Assembly (NCBI GenBank): GCA_905479625.1 | Contig: CAJQNF010000045.1 | Span: 26,143-90,142, forward strand | DNA: 64,000 bases | Direction: 5' to 3' | From: an uncultured Flavobacteriaceae bacterium | GTDB taxonomy: Bacteria > Bacteroidota > Bacteroidia > Flavobacteriales > Flavobacteriaceae | Part shown: piece after piece, positions 25,602 to 33,558 of the stretch | How positions within the stretch are numbered: position 1 is the first letter of the stretch | Layout of the letters: every line of letters starts with the position of its first letter | Made by a program: the position numbers and the translations under genes | The notes under the pieces: generated by a model | Database searches by the model: none | The model's input: only the letters and a program-made list of their open reading frames with translations | What the model was told of the DNA's origin: nothing

Positions 25602-26780
25602 TTATGAAAAAGCAGGAATTCCCGTAATATCCATTCCCGTAATCAAAAGGTGAATATCATGAGTCCCTTCATAAGTAATTACTGATTCCAGATTCATCAT
25701 ATGTCTCATGATAGAATAGTCACCTGTAATACCCATTGCACCAAGAATTTGACGTGATTCACGTGCTATATTTAGTGCCATTGCTACGTTATTTCTTTTG
25801 GCCATTGAAATCTGTGCAGAAGTAGCACGGTTTTCATTTTTCAGCACTCCCAGTCTCCAGGTGAGCAGTTGTGCTTTTGTGATCTCCGTAATCATTTCAG
25901 CCAGCTTTTTTTGTTGCAATTGAAAACCTGCAATAGGTTTACCAAACTGCACCCTTTCTTTGGCATAGCGCAAGGCAGTGTCATAGCAGTCCATTGCTGC
26001 TCCGATTGCCCCCCATGCAATACCGTATCTGGCAGAATCAAGGCAGCCCAAAGGCGCACCCAAACCACTTTTATGAGGCAAGAGATTTTCTTTGGGAACT
26101 TTTACGTTGTCAAAGATTAATTCCCCTGTAGCAGAGGCTCTTAAAGACCATTTATGATGTGTTTCAGGTGTGGAAAACCCTTCCATACCTCTTTCCACAA
26201 TCAGGCCGTGAATCCTTCCCTCTTCGTTTTTCGCCCATACAATAGCTATATCAGCAAAAGGGGAATTAGAGATCCATAACTTCGCTCCGTTAAGCAGGTA
26301 ATGGTCTCCCATGTCCTTATATTTGGTCTCCATTCCTCCAGGATTAGAACCATGATTGGGTTCAGTAAGACCAAAACAACCTATCATTTCTCCGGAGGCC
26401 AGTTTAGGCAAGAATTTATTTTTTTGCGCTTCGTCCCCATATTTCCAAATCGGGTACATCACCAATGAAGACTGAACAGAGGCTGTTGATCTGATTCCAG
26501 AGTCTCCTCGCTCAATTTCCTGCATGATCAAACCATAAGATATCTGGTCCAATCCGGCTCCACCATACTCTTCAGGAATATAAGGCCCGAAAGCTCCAAT
26601 TTCTGCGAGACCATTTAGCAATTGCTTAGGAAATTTTGCTTCTTGAGCAGCATCTTCAATAATGGGAGAAACTTCTCTCTTCACCCAATCTCGGCAAGCA
26701 TCCCTTACTAATTTATGCTCTTCAGTTAATAAATCATCAAGAAGGAAGTAATCAGGTGCTTGAAATTGATCTACAGACAT
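25602..26780 (-). CDS. gcdH: acyl-CoA dehydrogenase, glutaryl-CoA dehydrogenase type
   Basis: This 392-residue flavoenzyme has the acyl-CoA dehydrogenase layout: a helical N-domain, a beta-domain with CFGLTEPNHGSNPGGMET and LWISNSPFADIAIVWA, and a helical C-domain. The C-terminal YEGTHDIHLLITGMDITGI carries the catalytic Glu (about residue 371) in the form characteristic of glutaryl-CoA dehydrogenase, which oxidises and decarboxylates glutaryl-CoA to crotonyl-CoA in lysine and tryptophan breakdown. It is divergent from rnpA across a 107-bp region that carries a promoter for each. Assignment within the superfamily is likely but not certain. Confidence 0.88.
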   Translation of the reverse strand: MSVDQFQAPDYFLLDDLLTEEHKLVRDACRDWVKREVSPIIEDAAQEAKFPKQLLNGLAEIGAFGPYIPEEYGGAGLDQISYGLIMQEIERGDSGIRSTASVQSSLVMYPIWKYGDEAQKNKFLPKLASGEMIGCFGLTEPNHGSNPGGMETKYKDMGDHYLLNGAKLWISNSPFADIAIVWAKNEEGRIHGLIVERGMEGFSTPETHHKWSLRASATGELIFDNVKVPKENLLPHKSGLGAPLGCLDSARYGIAWGAIGAAMDCYDTALRYAKERVQFGKPIAGFQLQQKKLAEMITEITKAQLLTWRLGVLKNENRATSAQISMAKRNNVAMALNIARESRQILGAMGITGDYSIMRHMMNLESVITYEGTHDIHLLITGMDITGIPAFS

Positions 26781-26805
26781 ATAAATTATAATTTTGTTAA
26801 TAAAG

Positions 26806-26838
26806 CAAAGTTACAATTATTGGTATGATAAAAACAAG
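26806..26838 (-). promoter_or_regulatory. promoter of the glutaryl-CoA dehydrogenase gene
   Basis: The minus strand has -7 box TAACTTTG (26806-26813), a full match to TAnnTTTG, and a CTTG -33 core (26835-26838) with a 21-bp spacer. It lies 26 bp upstream of the ATG. Confidence 0.7.
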
Positions 26839-26873
26839 TGCTATAAACTTTTAAATGCATAAAAATAAATAGT

Positions 26874-26881
26874 TATATTTG
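26874..26881 (+). promoter_or_regulatory. -7 box for rnpA
   Basis: TATATTTG fits TAnnTTTG and contains the TTG that the track uses as start. The true ATG is 7 nt beyond the box, which would put transcription start at or next to the start codon. Confidence 0.65.
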
Positions 26882-26887
26882 CCCTTG

Positions 26888-27274
26888 ATGCGGAACACGT
26901 TTAGAAGCGAAGAAAAGCTTAAAAAGAAGAATCTAATTACAGAATTATTTGCTTCTGGCAAGTCTGCTTCAGTATTCCCATTAAAAATGATCTACCTTCA
27001 AAATGATCATGATTCCCCTTATAAGATCCAGGCGGGAGTATCAGTATCCAAAAGAAATTTTAAAAGTGCCGTAGACAGAAATCGAATAAAAAGATTGATG
27101 CGCGAATCTTACAGAAAAAATAAATACCTGATATACAACAATGAAGATACTAAAAAGCATATATTGATGTTTATATATCAAGCGAAGAATGAAGTATCAT
27201 ATGAATTAATGGAAGAGAAAATGACTCAGTTAATTGAAAAATTTCTCCTAAAGCAAAAATCACAGGCAAAATGA
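26888..27274 (+). CDS. rnpA: ribonuclease P protein component
   Basis: RnpA is the protein subunit of RNase P, which removes 5' leaders from tRNA precursors. The 128-residue protein has the conserved GVSVSKRNFKSAVDRNRIKR segment, including the family RNR motif, and the basic helix LMRESYRKNK. The track start at 26879 is a TTG within the promoter -7 box, so the ATG at 26888 (MRNTFRSEEKL) is chosen. The usual upstream partner rpmH is absent. The last four bases overlap the start of the S41 protease gene (ATGA). Confidence 0.93.
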   Translation: MRNTFRSEEKLKKKNLITELFASGKSASVFPLKMIYLQNDHDSPYKIQAGVSVSKRNFKSAVDRNRIKRLMRESYRKNKYLIYNNEDTKKHILMFIYQAKNEVSYELMEEKMTQLIEKFLLKQKSQAK

Positions 27275-28914
27275 AAAAATTAAAAAGAGCTGCAGTGATC
27301 GGCAGTCTTGTCCTGATCAGCACATTTTTATTTGCGTTTAAATCGGATTTTTTCGAGGTAGCGAAGCAAATGGAAATTTACACCACATTGTTTAAAGAAT
27401 TGAATCTGTACTATATAGATGAAATTAATCCTGCAGAATTAACAGAGAAAGCTATTAATGAAATGCTGGAGGATCTCGATCCTTATACGAGGTATTATGA
27501 TGAACAAGGTGTAGAGGCGGTTAAGATCAATTCTTCAGGAGAATACAGTGGTATTGGTGCAGAATCAAGTCACTATGATGATAAGCTTGTCATTACTGAG
27601 GTATTTGAGGGCTATTCAGCTGAGGAGGTTGGTATTAAAGTGGGGGATCAAATCATGAAGATTGATGATGTTTTTGTCGCAGATTTCGATAGCAATCAAA
27701 TTTCAACTTTGTTAAAAGGAATTCCTGACAGCACGGTGAAGCTGATGATAAAGAGACAAAATGAAACACTTAATTTTACGGTAAAGCGAGAAAAAATTAT
27801 CGTAGATCCCGTGCCTCATTTTCAGATGGTAACTCCTGAAATTGGCTATATCGCATTTAACAAATTCAACAATAAGGCTTCGGCTTCCGTAAAGTCAGCC
27901 TTTGTAGACCTGAAGGAAGAAGGAATGAATAAGTTGATACTTGACCTTAGAGGTAATCCAGGAGGCTTGTTGAATGAGGCTATCAATATTACGAATTTCT
28001 TTGTTCCTAAAAATGAGGTTGTGGTGAGCACAAAAGCCAAATTAAAAAAATGGAGCGAAGTATATAAAACCAGGTATGAACCTATTGACCTGGAGATTCC
28101 TATTGTGGTTTTGATCGATGGAAAATCAGCGTCTGCTGCTGAGATTGTGGCGGGGTCATTACAGGATCTTGATCGAGCAGTTATCCTGGGCGAAAGATCC
28201 TTTGGAAAGGGGTTAGTTCAGCGCTATAGAAATCTTACTTATGGGACAAAGCTTAAATTGACGATTTCTAAATATTATACGCCTAGTGGAAGAAATATAC
28301 AGGAACTTGATTATACCCATCGCGACGGAGATGATGTTCCTAAATTTGCGAAAGAAAACAGAAATTCCTTTACAACTAAAAATGGCAGAACGGTCTATGA
28401 TGGAGGTGGCATATCTCCTGATATTGAAATTGAAAAGTCAGCTTTGACAGCGTCAACAAAAGCCTTGTTGAGGTCAGACGCTATTTTCAACTTTGCAACT
28501 GAGTATTTTTATCTCAATCCAACAATCGCAAGCCCTGAGACCTATGTTTTTGAGGATGCACAGTTTGATCAATTCATATCATTTTTACAAGGAGGAAATT
28601 CAAATTTTAAAACCAAGTCTGAAACTAAGTTTGAAGCAGCTTTTGAACTCTCAGAAAAGGAAGACTTGTCTGATGGGATTAAGTCATCTTATAAGACTTT
28701 AGCAGAAAAAATGGAACAGGAAAAAATTAGTGAATTGGATAAGAATCGTGAAAATATCAAAGAAATACTGAGCGATGAGATTATCAACCGGTACTATTTT
28801 GAAAAAGGAGAGTACCAAAACCACATAGAATTTAGTCCTTACATAAAAGAAGCTATTTCAGTTCTTGAAAATGAGGATCAATACACAAGTATTTTATTGA
28901 ATGGAAAAAATTAA
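27271..28914 (+). CDS. S41 family C-terminal processing peptidase
   Basis: This is a 547-residue CtpA/Tsp-like protease. The N-terminal hydrophobic segment (AAVIGSLVLISTFLFAF) anchors or exports it. A PDZ domain (about residues 80-165) includes AEEVGIKVGDQIMKIDDVFV. The catalytic core has LDLRGNPGGLLNEA, the nucleophile Ser in IDGKSASAAEIVAG, and the general-base Lys in GERSFGKGLVQ. Such enzymes trim the C-termini of periplasmic proteins. The approximately 160-residue helical C-terminal region is of the size seen in Bacteroidota members. It is translationally coupled to rnpA and overlaps the DUF6909 gene by 14 bp, so three unrelated functions share one transcript. Confidence 0.93.
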   Translation: MKKLKRAAVIGSLVLISTFLFAFKSDFFEVAKQMEIYTTLFKELNLYYIDEINPAELTEKAINEMLEDLDPYTRYYDEQGVEAVKINSSGEYSGIGAESSHYDDKLVITEVFEGYSAEEVGIKVGDQIMKIDDVFVADFDSNQISTLLKGIPDSTVKLMIKRQNETLNFTVKREKIIVDPVPHFQMVTPEIGYIAFNKFNNKASASVKSAFVDLKEEGMNKLILDLRGNPGGLLNEAINITNFFVPKNEVVVSTKAKLKKWSEVYKTRYEPIDLEIPIVVLIDGKSASAAEIVAGSLQDLDRAVILGERSFGKGLVQRYRNLTYGTKLKLTISKYYTPSGRNIQELDYTHRDGDDVPKFAKENRNSFTTKNGRTVYDGGGISPDIEIEKSALTASTKALLRSDAIFNFATEYFYLNPTIASPETYVFEDAQFDQFISFLQGGNSNFKTKSETKFEAAFELSEKEDLSDGIKSSYKTLAEKMEQEKISELDKNRENIKEILSDEIINRYYFEKGEYQNHIEFSPYIKEAISVLENEDQYTSILLNGKN

Positions 28915-30574
28915 ACGGACCCGGGCTCAGATATCTACAAATGCCATTGAAAGAATTTATATCACCATGCGGCATTTATTTATCAGAGGATTTTATAAAC
29001 CAATGGGTGTTTCAGGGAATGCCCTTATCAATGAACTTTTAATTTTACGGCCCGAAATCTATGGCTCCGTAGGTGAGGAAATAGCCGAGCTTGAAGGGTT
29101 GTCATATATCATAGACAGGCTACCTGAAGGCATCGCTGAATGTCGTTATATTAGTCTGACTGCGGATGAAGGTTTGCGCGAATCACATTTTAAAAAGATC
29201 GTTCCGGCCAAACGAAGACGAAATTGTTATAGGATAGATAGTGATCAGATGAATATTGAGATTACCAGAGGAAGATCTGATATTTATGATATCCTGACCC
29301 ATTTGACTTTTATGTTCATCGAGGCAAAAAAAATCGCCCGCAAAGTTTTGATCAATGATGAAGGTCATACCATAAGAGAGTGGAATCATCTTGAAGAAGT
29401 GGTGTTGATGAATAAAAAGATCAACAAGAATGAAAGAGAAGTCCTGATTGCACATTTGTCAACTTTTTTGGGAAGAAGTTATGAGGAAATTCAAAAGGCA
29501 GATGTCGATTTTGCCACTGGTCATTCTCCGAACAGATTCTTTCATGTGATCTACTGGATGGGTAAACTTTCCTTGAACGAAATTCTGGAAGATAAAAAAT
29601 ATGAAATCACTTTCAGCCCTATTCTTAGAGAAAGGATTGGCCACCATATATCTGGTGAAAGTTGGGCTGACAATATCAAAAAGGAGCTTTTTAAGAGAGG
29701 TTTGATGGATAGACCTATTCATATCATCAGCGCAAATATGCACAGTGTGATGAACTCTATTTATGCTGAGATGTTCTTGCCAAATGAAGCAAGTAAGAAT
29801 AATGGTATCTCGCTATTTGAATTGATTGGAAATTCAGAAAACAAAGATCTTAGAAAGATTATTAAAAAAGGAGCAGGAAAAAAAGGGTTGACTTTTATTA
29901 AGGACACTACCGGTGCCAATATTGATGTTCAGATTATTGATACAGAAATGATAGACCTGGAAAAAACCCGCTATAAAATAAAACATTCAAAAAAGGTAAA
30001 ACCAGTCATTATTGTGATGGATTATGCCTTTGGAGAGCAAGCCTACGAAACACTTGATGAATTATTGAAGCCTTATGAGCTGGCTTCCGGTGACAAGAAA
30101 CATTTGAATATAGATTCTGTTTCTGTTATGGGAAAAGCTGGAATTTTGGAAGGTGTAAAAGGAGATATCATGATTCCGACCTCACATATTTTTGAAGGAA
30201 CGGCAGATAATTACCCGTTTACGAATGAATTGAAAGCTGAAGACCTTAAAGATGAAGGACTTGATATTTATGAAGGCTCAATGATTACAGTTCTTGGAAC
30301 TTCTCTGCAAAACAGAGATATTTTAGAATTCTTTTATAATTCTACCTGGAAAGTGATTGGTCTGGAAATGGAAGGAGCTCATTATCAGAAAGCGATTCAA
30401 TCTGCCTCTCAGATCAGAGGTAATGTAAAGCAAAACATTAAAGTAAGATACGCTTATTACGCTTCAGATAATCCATTAGAGACTGGAAGCACACTTGCAT
30501 CAGGCGGCCTAGGAGCTTCAGGGGTCAAACCTACTTACTTGATTACTCAGAAGATTTTAGAGCAGATCTTTTAA
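28901..30574 (+). CDS. DUF6909 family protein, nucleosidase/phosphorylase-like C-terminal half
   Basis: This 557-residue cytoplasmic protein belongs to a Bacteroidota family that I recall as DUF6909, without a known function. The N-terminal half is mostly helical. The C-terminal half has features of the nucleoside phosphorylase/AMP nucleosidase fold: VSVMGKAGILEGVKGDIMIP, then GLEMEGAHY (about 487-495), which has the ribose-binding Met-Glu, then YASDNPLE (about 520-527), where the SD pair corresponds to the catalytic Asp of that superfamily. A nucleotide- or nucleoside-cleaving role is inferred from these motifs only. The start overlaps the end of the S41 protease gene by 14 bp. Confidence 0.75.
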   Translation: MEKIKRTRAQISTNAIERIYITMRHLFIRGFYKPMGVSGNALINELLILRPEIYGSVGEEIAELEGLSYIIDRLPEGIAECRYISLTADEGLRESHFKKIVPAKRRRNCYRIDSDQMNIEITRGRSDIYDILTHLTFMFIEAKKIARKVLINDEGHTIREWNHLEEVVLMNKKINKNEREVLIAHLSTFLGRSYEEIQKADVDFATGHSPNRFFHVIYWMGKLSLNEILEDKKYEITFSPILRERIGHHISGESWADNIKKELFKRGLMDRPIHIISANMHSVMNSIYAEMFLPNEASKNNGISLFELIGNSENKDLRKIIKKGAGKKGLTFIKDTTGANIDVQIIDTEMIDLEKTRYKIKHSKKVKPVIIVMDYAFGEQAYETLDELLKPYELASGDKKHLNIDSVSVMGKAGILEGVKGDIMIPTSHIFEGTADNYPFTNELKAEDLKDEGLDIYEGSMITVLGTSLQNRDILEFFYNSTWKVIGLEMEGAHYQKAIQSASQIRGNVKQNIKVRYAYYASDNPLETGSTLASGGLGASGVKPTYLITQKILEQIF

Positions 30575-30616
30575 AATTTTGAATAAATTCTATTTCCTGA
30601 GTATTTCATACTTGGT

Positions 30617-30649
30617 TTTGGGCTTAATTGAATTTTTAAAGTATTTTTG
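30617..30649 (+). promoter_or_regulatory. promoter of purD
   Basis: TTTG (30617-30620) and TATTTTTG (30642-30649) are separated by 21 bp, a good fit to the Bacteroidota -33/-7 promoter. It lies 20 bp upstream of the start codon. Confidence 0.75.
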
Positions 30650-30669
30650 CTGGCATAAATACAGCATAC

Positions 30670-31941
30670 ATGAATATACTTATTTTAGGGTCAGGAGGTA
30701 GAGAATGTACATTAGCCTGGAAGTTGGCTCAAAGTTCCAAATGCGGAGATCTTTTCATCGCTCCTGGAAATGCAGGGACAGTAAAATTTGGAACAAACCT
30801 TGAGCTCAATCCAAATGATTTTAAGCAGGTAAAAGAAGCCGTCTTAAACCATGATATCCAGATGGTCATCGTAGGACCAGAGGACCCTTTGGTACTTGGA
30901 ATTCATGACTTTTTCCTTGAAGATAATGATCTTAAAAACATTCCGGTAATAGGCCCTCAAAAATATGCTGCCCAATTAGAAGGAAGTAAAGAATTTGCTA
31001 AGGAGTTTATGTACAGACATGATATTCCGACAGCTCAATACAAAAGTTTTACCGTTGAAAATTTGGAAGAAGGGTATCAATTTCTAGAGACGCTTCATGC
31101 GCCTTATGTCCTAAAAGCGGATGGATTAGCGGCAGGAAAAGGTGTTTTGATCCTGAATGATCTGCAGGAGGCAAAAAAGGAACTTGAAGAGATGCTGGGA
31201 CAACAGAAGTTTGGCGCAGCGAGCTCTAAAGTAGTCATTGAAGAATTTTTAGACGGCATTGAAATGAGTTCTTTTGTACTTACTGACAGTGAGAACTATG
31301 TTATTTTGCCAAATGCAAAAGATTATAAACGTATTGGAGAAGGAGACAAAGGCCTGAATACCGGTGGTATGGGAGCCATATCTCCTGTACCCTTTGCCGA
31401 TGCAGAATTTCTGTCCAAAGTTGAAAAAAGGGTGATCATACCTACAATTGAAGGATTAAAGAAAGATCAGATAGCTTATGTAGGGTTTATTTTTATCGGT
31501 TTGATCAGGGTAAATAACGAGCCCTATGTGATCGAGTACAATGTCAGGATGGGAGACCCTGAGACAGAAGTGGTCATACCAAGAATCAAATCAGATCTTG
31601 TCGAGCTTTTTAAGGCTACGGCAGATAAAAAATTGAACAATTTTAATCTTGATATTGATCAAAGGTCTGCGACAACTGTGATGATGGTTTCGGGAGGTTA
31701 TCCAGAGGCATATGATAAAGGAATGCAGATCACAGGATTGGAAAAGGTTGAGGATTCAATCGTTTTTCAGGCAGGAACCAAGCTTTCAGGAGATAAAATA
31801 TTGACCAGCGGCGGACGCGTCCTCGCTGTGACTTCTTATGGAGTTGACTTTAAGCAGGCCCTTAAGCAGTCGTATAAAAATATTGAGAAAATTCATTTTG
31901 ATAAAATGAACTACAGAACCGATATCGGATTTGATCTTTAG
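30670..31941 (+). CDS. purD: phosphoribosylamine-glycine ligase
   Basis: PurD joins glycine to phosphoribosylamine with ATP, the second step of purine synthesis. The 423-residue protein has the N-terminal ILILGSGGRECTLAWKLA, the preATP-grasp domain (VIVGPEDPL), the ATP-grasp part with VLKADGLAAGKGVLIL, and the signature GLNTGGMGAISPVP followed by YNVRMGDPETE. Length and motifs are all normal. It has its own promoter. The next gene, a glycosyltransferase, starts about 50 bp later and may be read from the same transcript. Confidence 0.97.
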   Translation: MNILILGSGGRECTLAWKLAQSSKCGDLFIAPGNAGTVKFGTNLELNPNDFKQVKEAVLNHDIQMVIVGPEDPLVLGIHDFFLEDNDLKNIPVIGPQKYAAQLEGSKEFAKEFMYRHDIPTAQYKSFTVENLEEGYQFLETLHAPYVLKADGLAAGKGVLILNDLQEAKKELEEMLGQQKFGAASSKVVIEEFLDGIEMSSFVLTDSENYVILPNAKDYKRIGEGDKGLNTGGMGAISPVPFADAEFLSKVEKRVIIPTIEGLKKDQIAYVGFIFIGLIRVNNEPYVIEYNVRMGDPETEVVIPRIKSDLVELFKATADKKLNNFNLDIDQRSATTVMMVSGGYPEAYDKGMQITGLEKVEDSIVFQAGTKLSGDKILTSGGRVLAVTSYGVDFKQALKQSYKNIEKIHFDKMNYRTDIGFDL

Positions 31942-31994
31942 GGATATCATCTTTTATTTAGGCGTCTGGTTTCGATCTACCTCAAATCACTGTA

Positions 31995-33062
31995 TTGAGT
32001 CAAAACAAGCAACATAAAAAGATCCTGGTAGCACCTCTTAATTGGGGTCTGGGTCATGCCACGCGGTGCATTCCTGTTATTGAAGCACTCATCAAATATG
32101 ATTTTCAACCAATATTGGCAGGAGATGGAGATTCTCTTCAGCTTTTAAGACAAGAATTTCCTGAATTAAAATATTATCAGCTTCCTTCAACTGAAGTAGT
32201 TTATGCCGAAAAAGGAAGTCTTTTAAAATACAAGCTACTGTCTCAGACTCCAAAGTTAATAAGGGCCGTTAAACTCGAAAAAAAGAAGACACAAGAGATC
32301 CATAAATTAGAAAAGCTAAGTGGAATTATCTCAGATAATCGATTCGGTGTTCGATGTGATGAGATTCCAAGTATTTATATTACCCATCAAATACAGGTGC
32401 TGAGCGGAGTAACGAGTTTATTAAGCAGCAGATACCATCAGCAGATTATATCGAAATTCAGCGAATGCTGGGTGCCGGATTACGAATCAAACGGATTGGC
32501 CGGAGAATTGTCAAAACGTGGAAAGCGGAAATTGTTGTTAAAATATATTGGACCTCTAAGTAGGTTTACACATCATCCGCAAGATAAAAAATGGGATATT
32601 GTCGCCGTATTGAGCGGCCCTGAGCCTCAGCGAGGAATTCTTGAAGCGAAAATTAAAGAAGAATTAAGATTGTATGCCGGTCAAATTTTGATTATTCAGG
32701 GAGTTGTTGAAAGCAAACAAAATACACTATCAGAAGGAAATTTAACCATTGTTAACTTTATGCTGCAACAGGAATTAGGTGATGCCATTGAGCAAGGTGA
32801 ACTTATTCTATCAAGATCGGGATATAGCAGTGTGATGGATCTTTATGCATTGGGAGCAACAGCCTATTTTATACCAACCCCAGGCCAATTCGAACAGGAG
32901 TATCTGGCTGAGTATTTAAAACAAAAAGGAGATAGTGATTTTTCCAATCAGGCTTCATTTCAAATCGGTAAGCTCAGTAATATGAAGAACCATAAGGGAT
33001 TTAGGCATAAAAAAACATCAAAAAATAATCTCAACAGATCACTTTTTGATGTTTTTAATTAA
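31995..33062 (+). CDS. GT-B glycosyltransferase, MurG-like family 28 C-terminal type
   Basis: This 355-residue protein starts with ILVAPLNWGLGHATRCIPVI, the Gly-rich acceptor-side loop of GT-B enzymes of the MGT/MurG kind. The C-terminal half has ILSRSGYSSVMDLYALGA, then FIPTPGQFEQEYLAEYL, the nucleotide-sugar site. The start is a TTG at 31995; no ATG or GTG exists between the upstream in-frame stop and the conserved N-terminus, so TTG is required. Sugar and acceptor are unknown. The last codons (KKTSKNNLNRSLFDVF) are encoded within the terminator hairpin. Confidence 0.82.
   Translation: MSQNKQHKKILVAPLNWGLGHATRCIPVIEALIKYDFQPILAGDGDSLQLLRQEFPELKYYQLPSTEVVYAEKGSLLKYKLLSQTPKLIRAVKLEKKKTQEIHKLEKLSGIISDNRFGVRCDEIPSIYITHQIQVLSGVTSLLSSRYHQQIISKFSECWVPDYESNGLAGELSKRGKRKLLLKYIGPLSRFTHHPQDKKWDIVAVLSGPEPQRGILEAKIKEELRLYAGQILIIQGVVESKQNTLSEGNLTIVNFMLQQELGDAIEQGELILSRSGYSSVMDLYALGATAYFIPTPGQFEQEYLAEYLKQKGDSDFSNQASFQIGKLSNMKNHKGFRHKKTSKNNLNRSLFDVFN
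33011..33056. terminator. bidirectional terminator overlapping the glycosyltransferase 3' end
   Basis: AAAAACATCAAAAA (33011-33024) and TTTTTGATGTTTTT (33043-33056) form a perfect 14-bp AT-rich stem with an 18-nt loop. It can serve the plus-strand glycosyltransferase and the minus-strand MORN-repeat gene, which end 12 bp apart. It lies within the glycosyltransferase coding sequence. Confidence 0.8.
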
Positions 33063-33074
33063 GTTATTTGATCT

Positions 33075-33425
33075 TTAAATAAAAGACAGATCTGCCTTAT
33101 CCACTTCCTGAACGTTAACGACCTTATTTGATTTATAGGTAACTTCTTTTACAGCTTCATCTCCTACCAGATACCACTTACCATCTTTTTCACCATTATT
33201 GTAAAAAGCAACTACTTTAATTTCTCCTTCTTTATTGTAGGAAACCCACTTATCATGAAGTTTATCATTTTTGAAAAAACCAACTTCTTTTACCATTCCA
33301 TTGTCATGATAATAGGTGGCTTTAACCAGATCTTCTTGTTTTTCAAATGTTGGTTCTATCTCCTGAGCGAAAGAAACGCTTATCATCAATAGAAACACTG
33401 TTAAGGTGGCGACTAACTTTTTCAT
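33075..33425 (-). CDS. secreted MORN-repeat (YwqK-like) protein
   Basis: This 116-residue exported protein has signal peptide MKKLVATLTVFLLMISVSFA. It then has three or so YwqK-type MORN repeats: ATYYHDNGMVKEVGFFKNDK, WVSYNKEGEIKVVAFYNNGE, and KWYLVGDEAVKEVTYKSNK. Databases often label the family as the antitoxin of a toxin-antitoxin system, but no toxin partner is present and the signal peptide argues against that role. The upstream region (33466-33515) carries an 11-bp-phased array of TTAACA-like repeats, and a weak -7 box (TACTTTTA on the minus strand, 33453-33460). This suggests control by the neighbouring two-component system. Confidence 0.8.
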   Translation of the reverse strand: MKKLVATLTVFLLMISVSFAQEIEPTFEKQEDLVKATYYHDNGMVKEVGFFKNDKLHDKWVSYNKEGEIKVVAFYNNGEKDGKWYLVGDEAVKEVTYKSNKVVNVQEVDKADLSFI

Positions 33426-33465
33426 AATATAATGTTTTTGATTTTCTTAGGGTAAAAGTAATTAT

Positions 33466-33515
33466 TTAACACTAAATAAACAATAAGTTTACAATAACTT
33501 AACATTGGAAAAACA
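33466..33515. promoter_or_regulatory. array of five TTAACA-like direct repeats at 11-bp spacing (PhoP/PhoB-type operator)
   Basis: Hexamers TTAACA (33466), TAAACA (33477), TTTACA (33488), TTAACA (33499) and AAAACA (33510) start exactly 11 bp apart and all end in ACA. One-turn-spaced direct repeats are how OmpR/PhoB-family regulators bind, and TTAACA is the core of the Bacillus PhoP box. The array lies between the MORN-repeat gene, whose -33 region it covers, and the end of the histidine kinase gene. Confidence 0.6.
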
Positions 33516-33558
33516 AATATATTGTGTGAAAAACCTTGTTAATCAGTAAATTAAAGGT

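Noticed and set aside
25754-25769. Third parS-like sequence (TGATTCACGTGCTATA) inside the glutaryl-CoA dehydrogenase gene
   Set aside because: Only 12 of 16 positions match and the right half of the palindrome is broken; the CACGTG core alone is expected by chance.
33075-33425. Antitoxin of a toxin-antitoxin system (common label for YwqK-like proteins)
   Set aside because: It has a signal peptide and MORN repeats, and no small toxin gene is adjacent.
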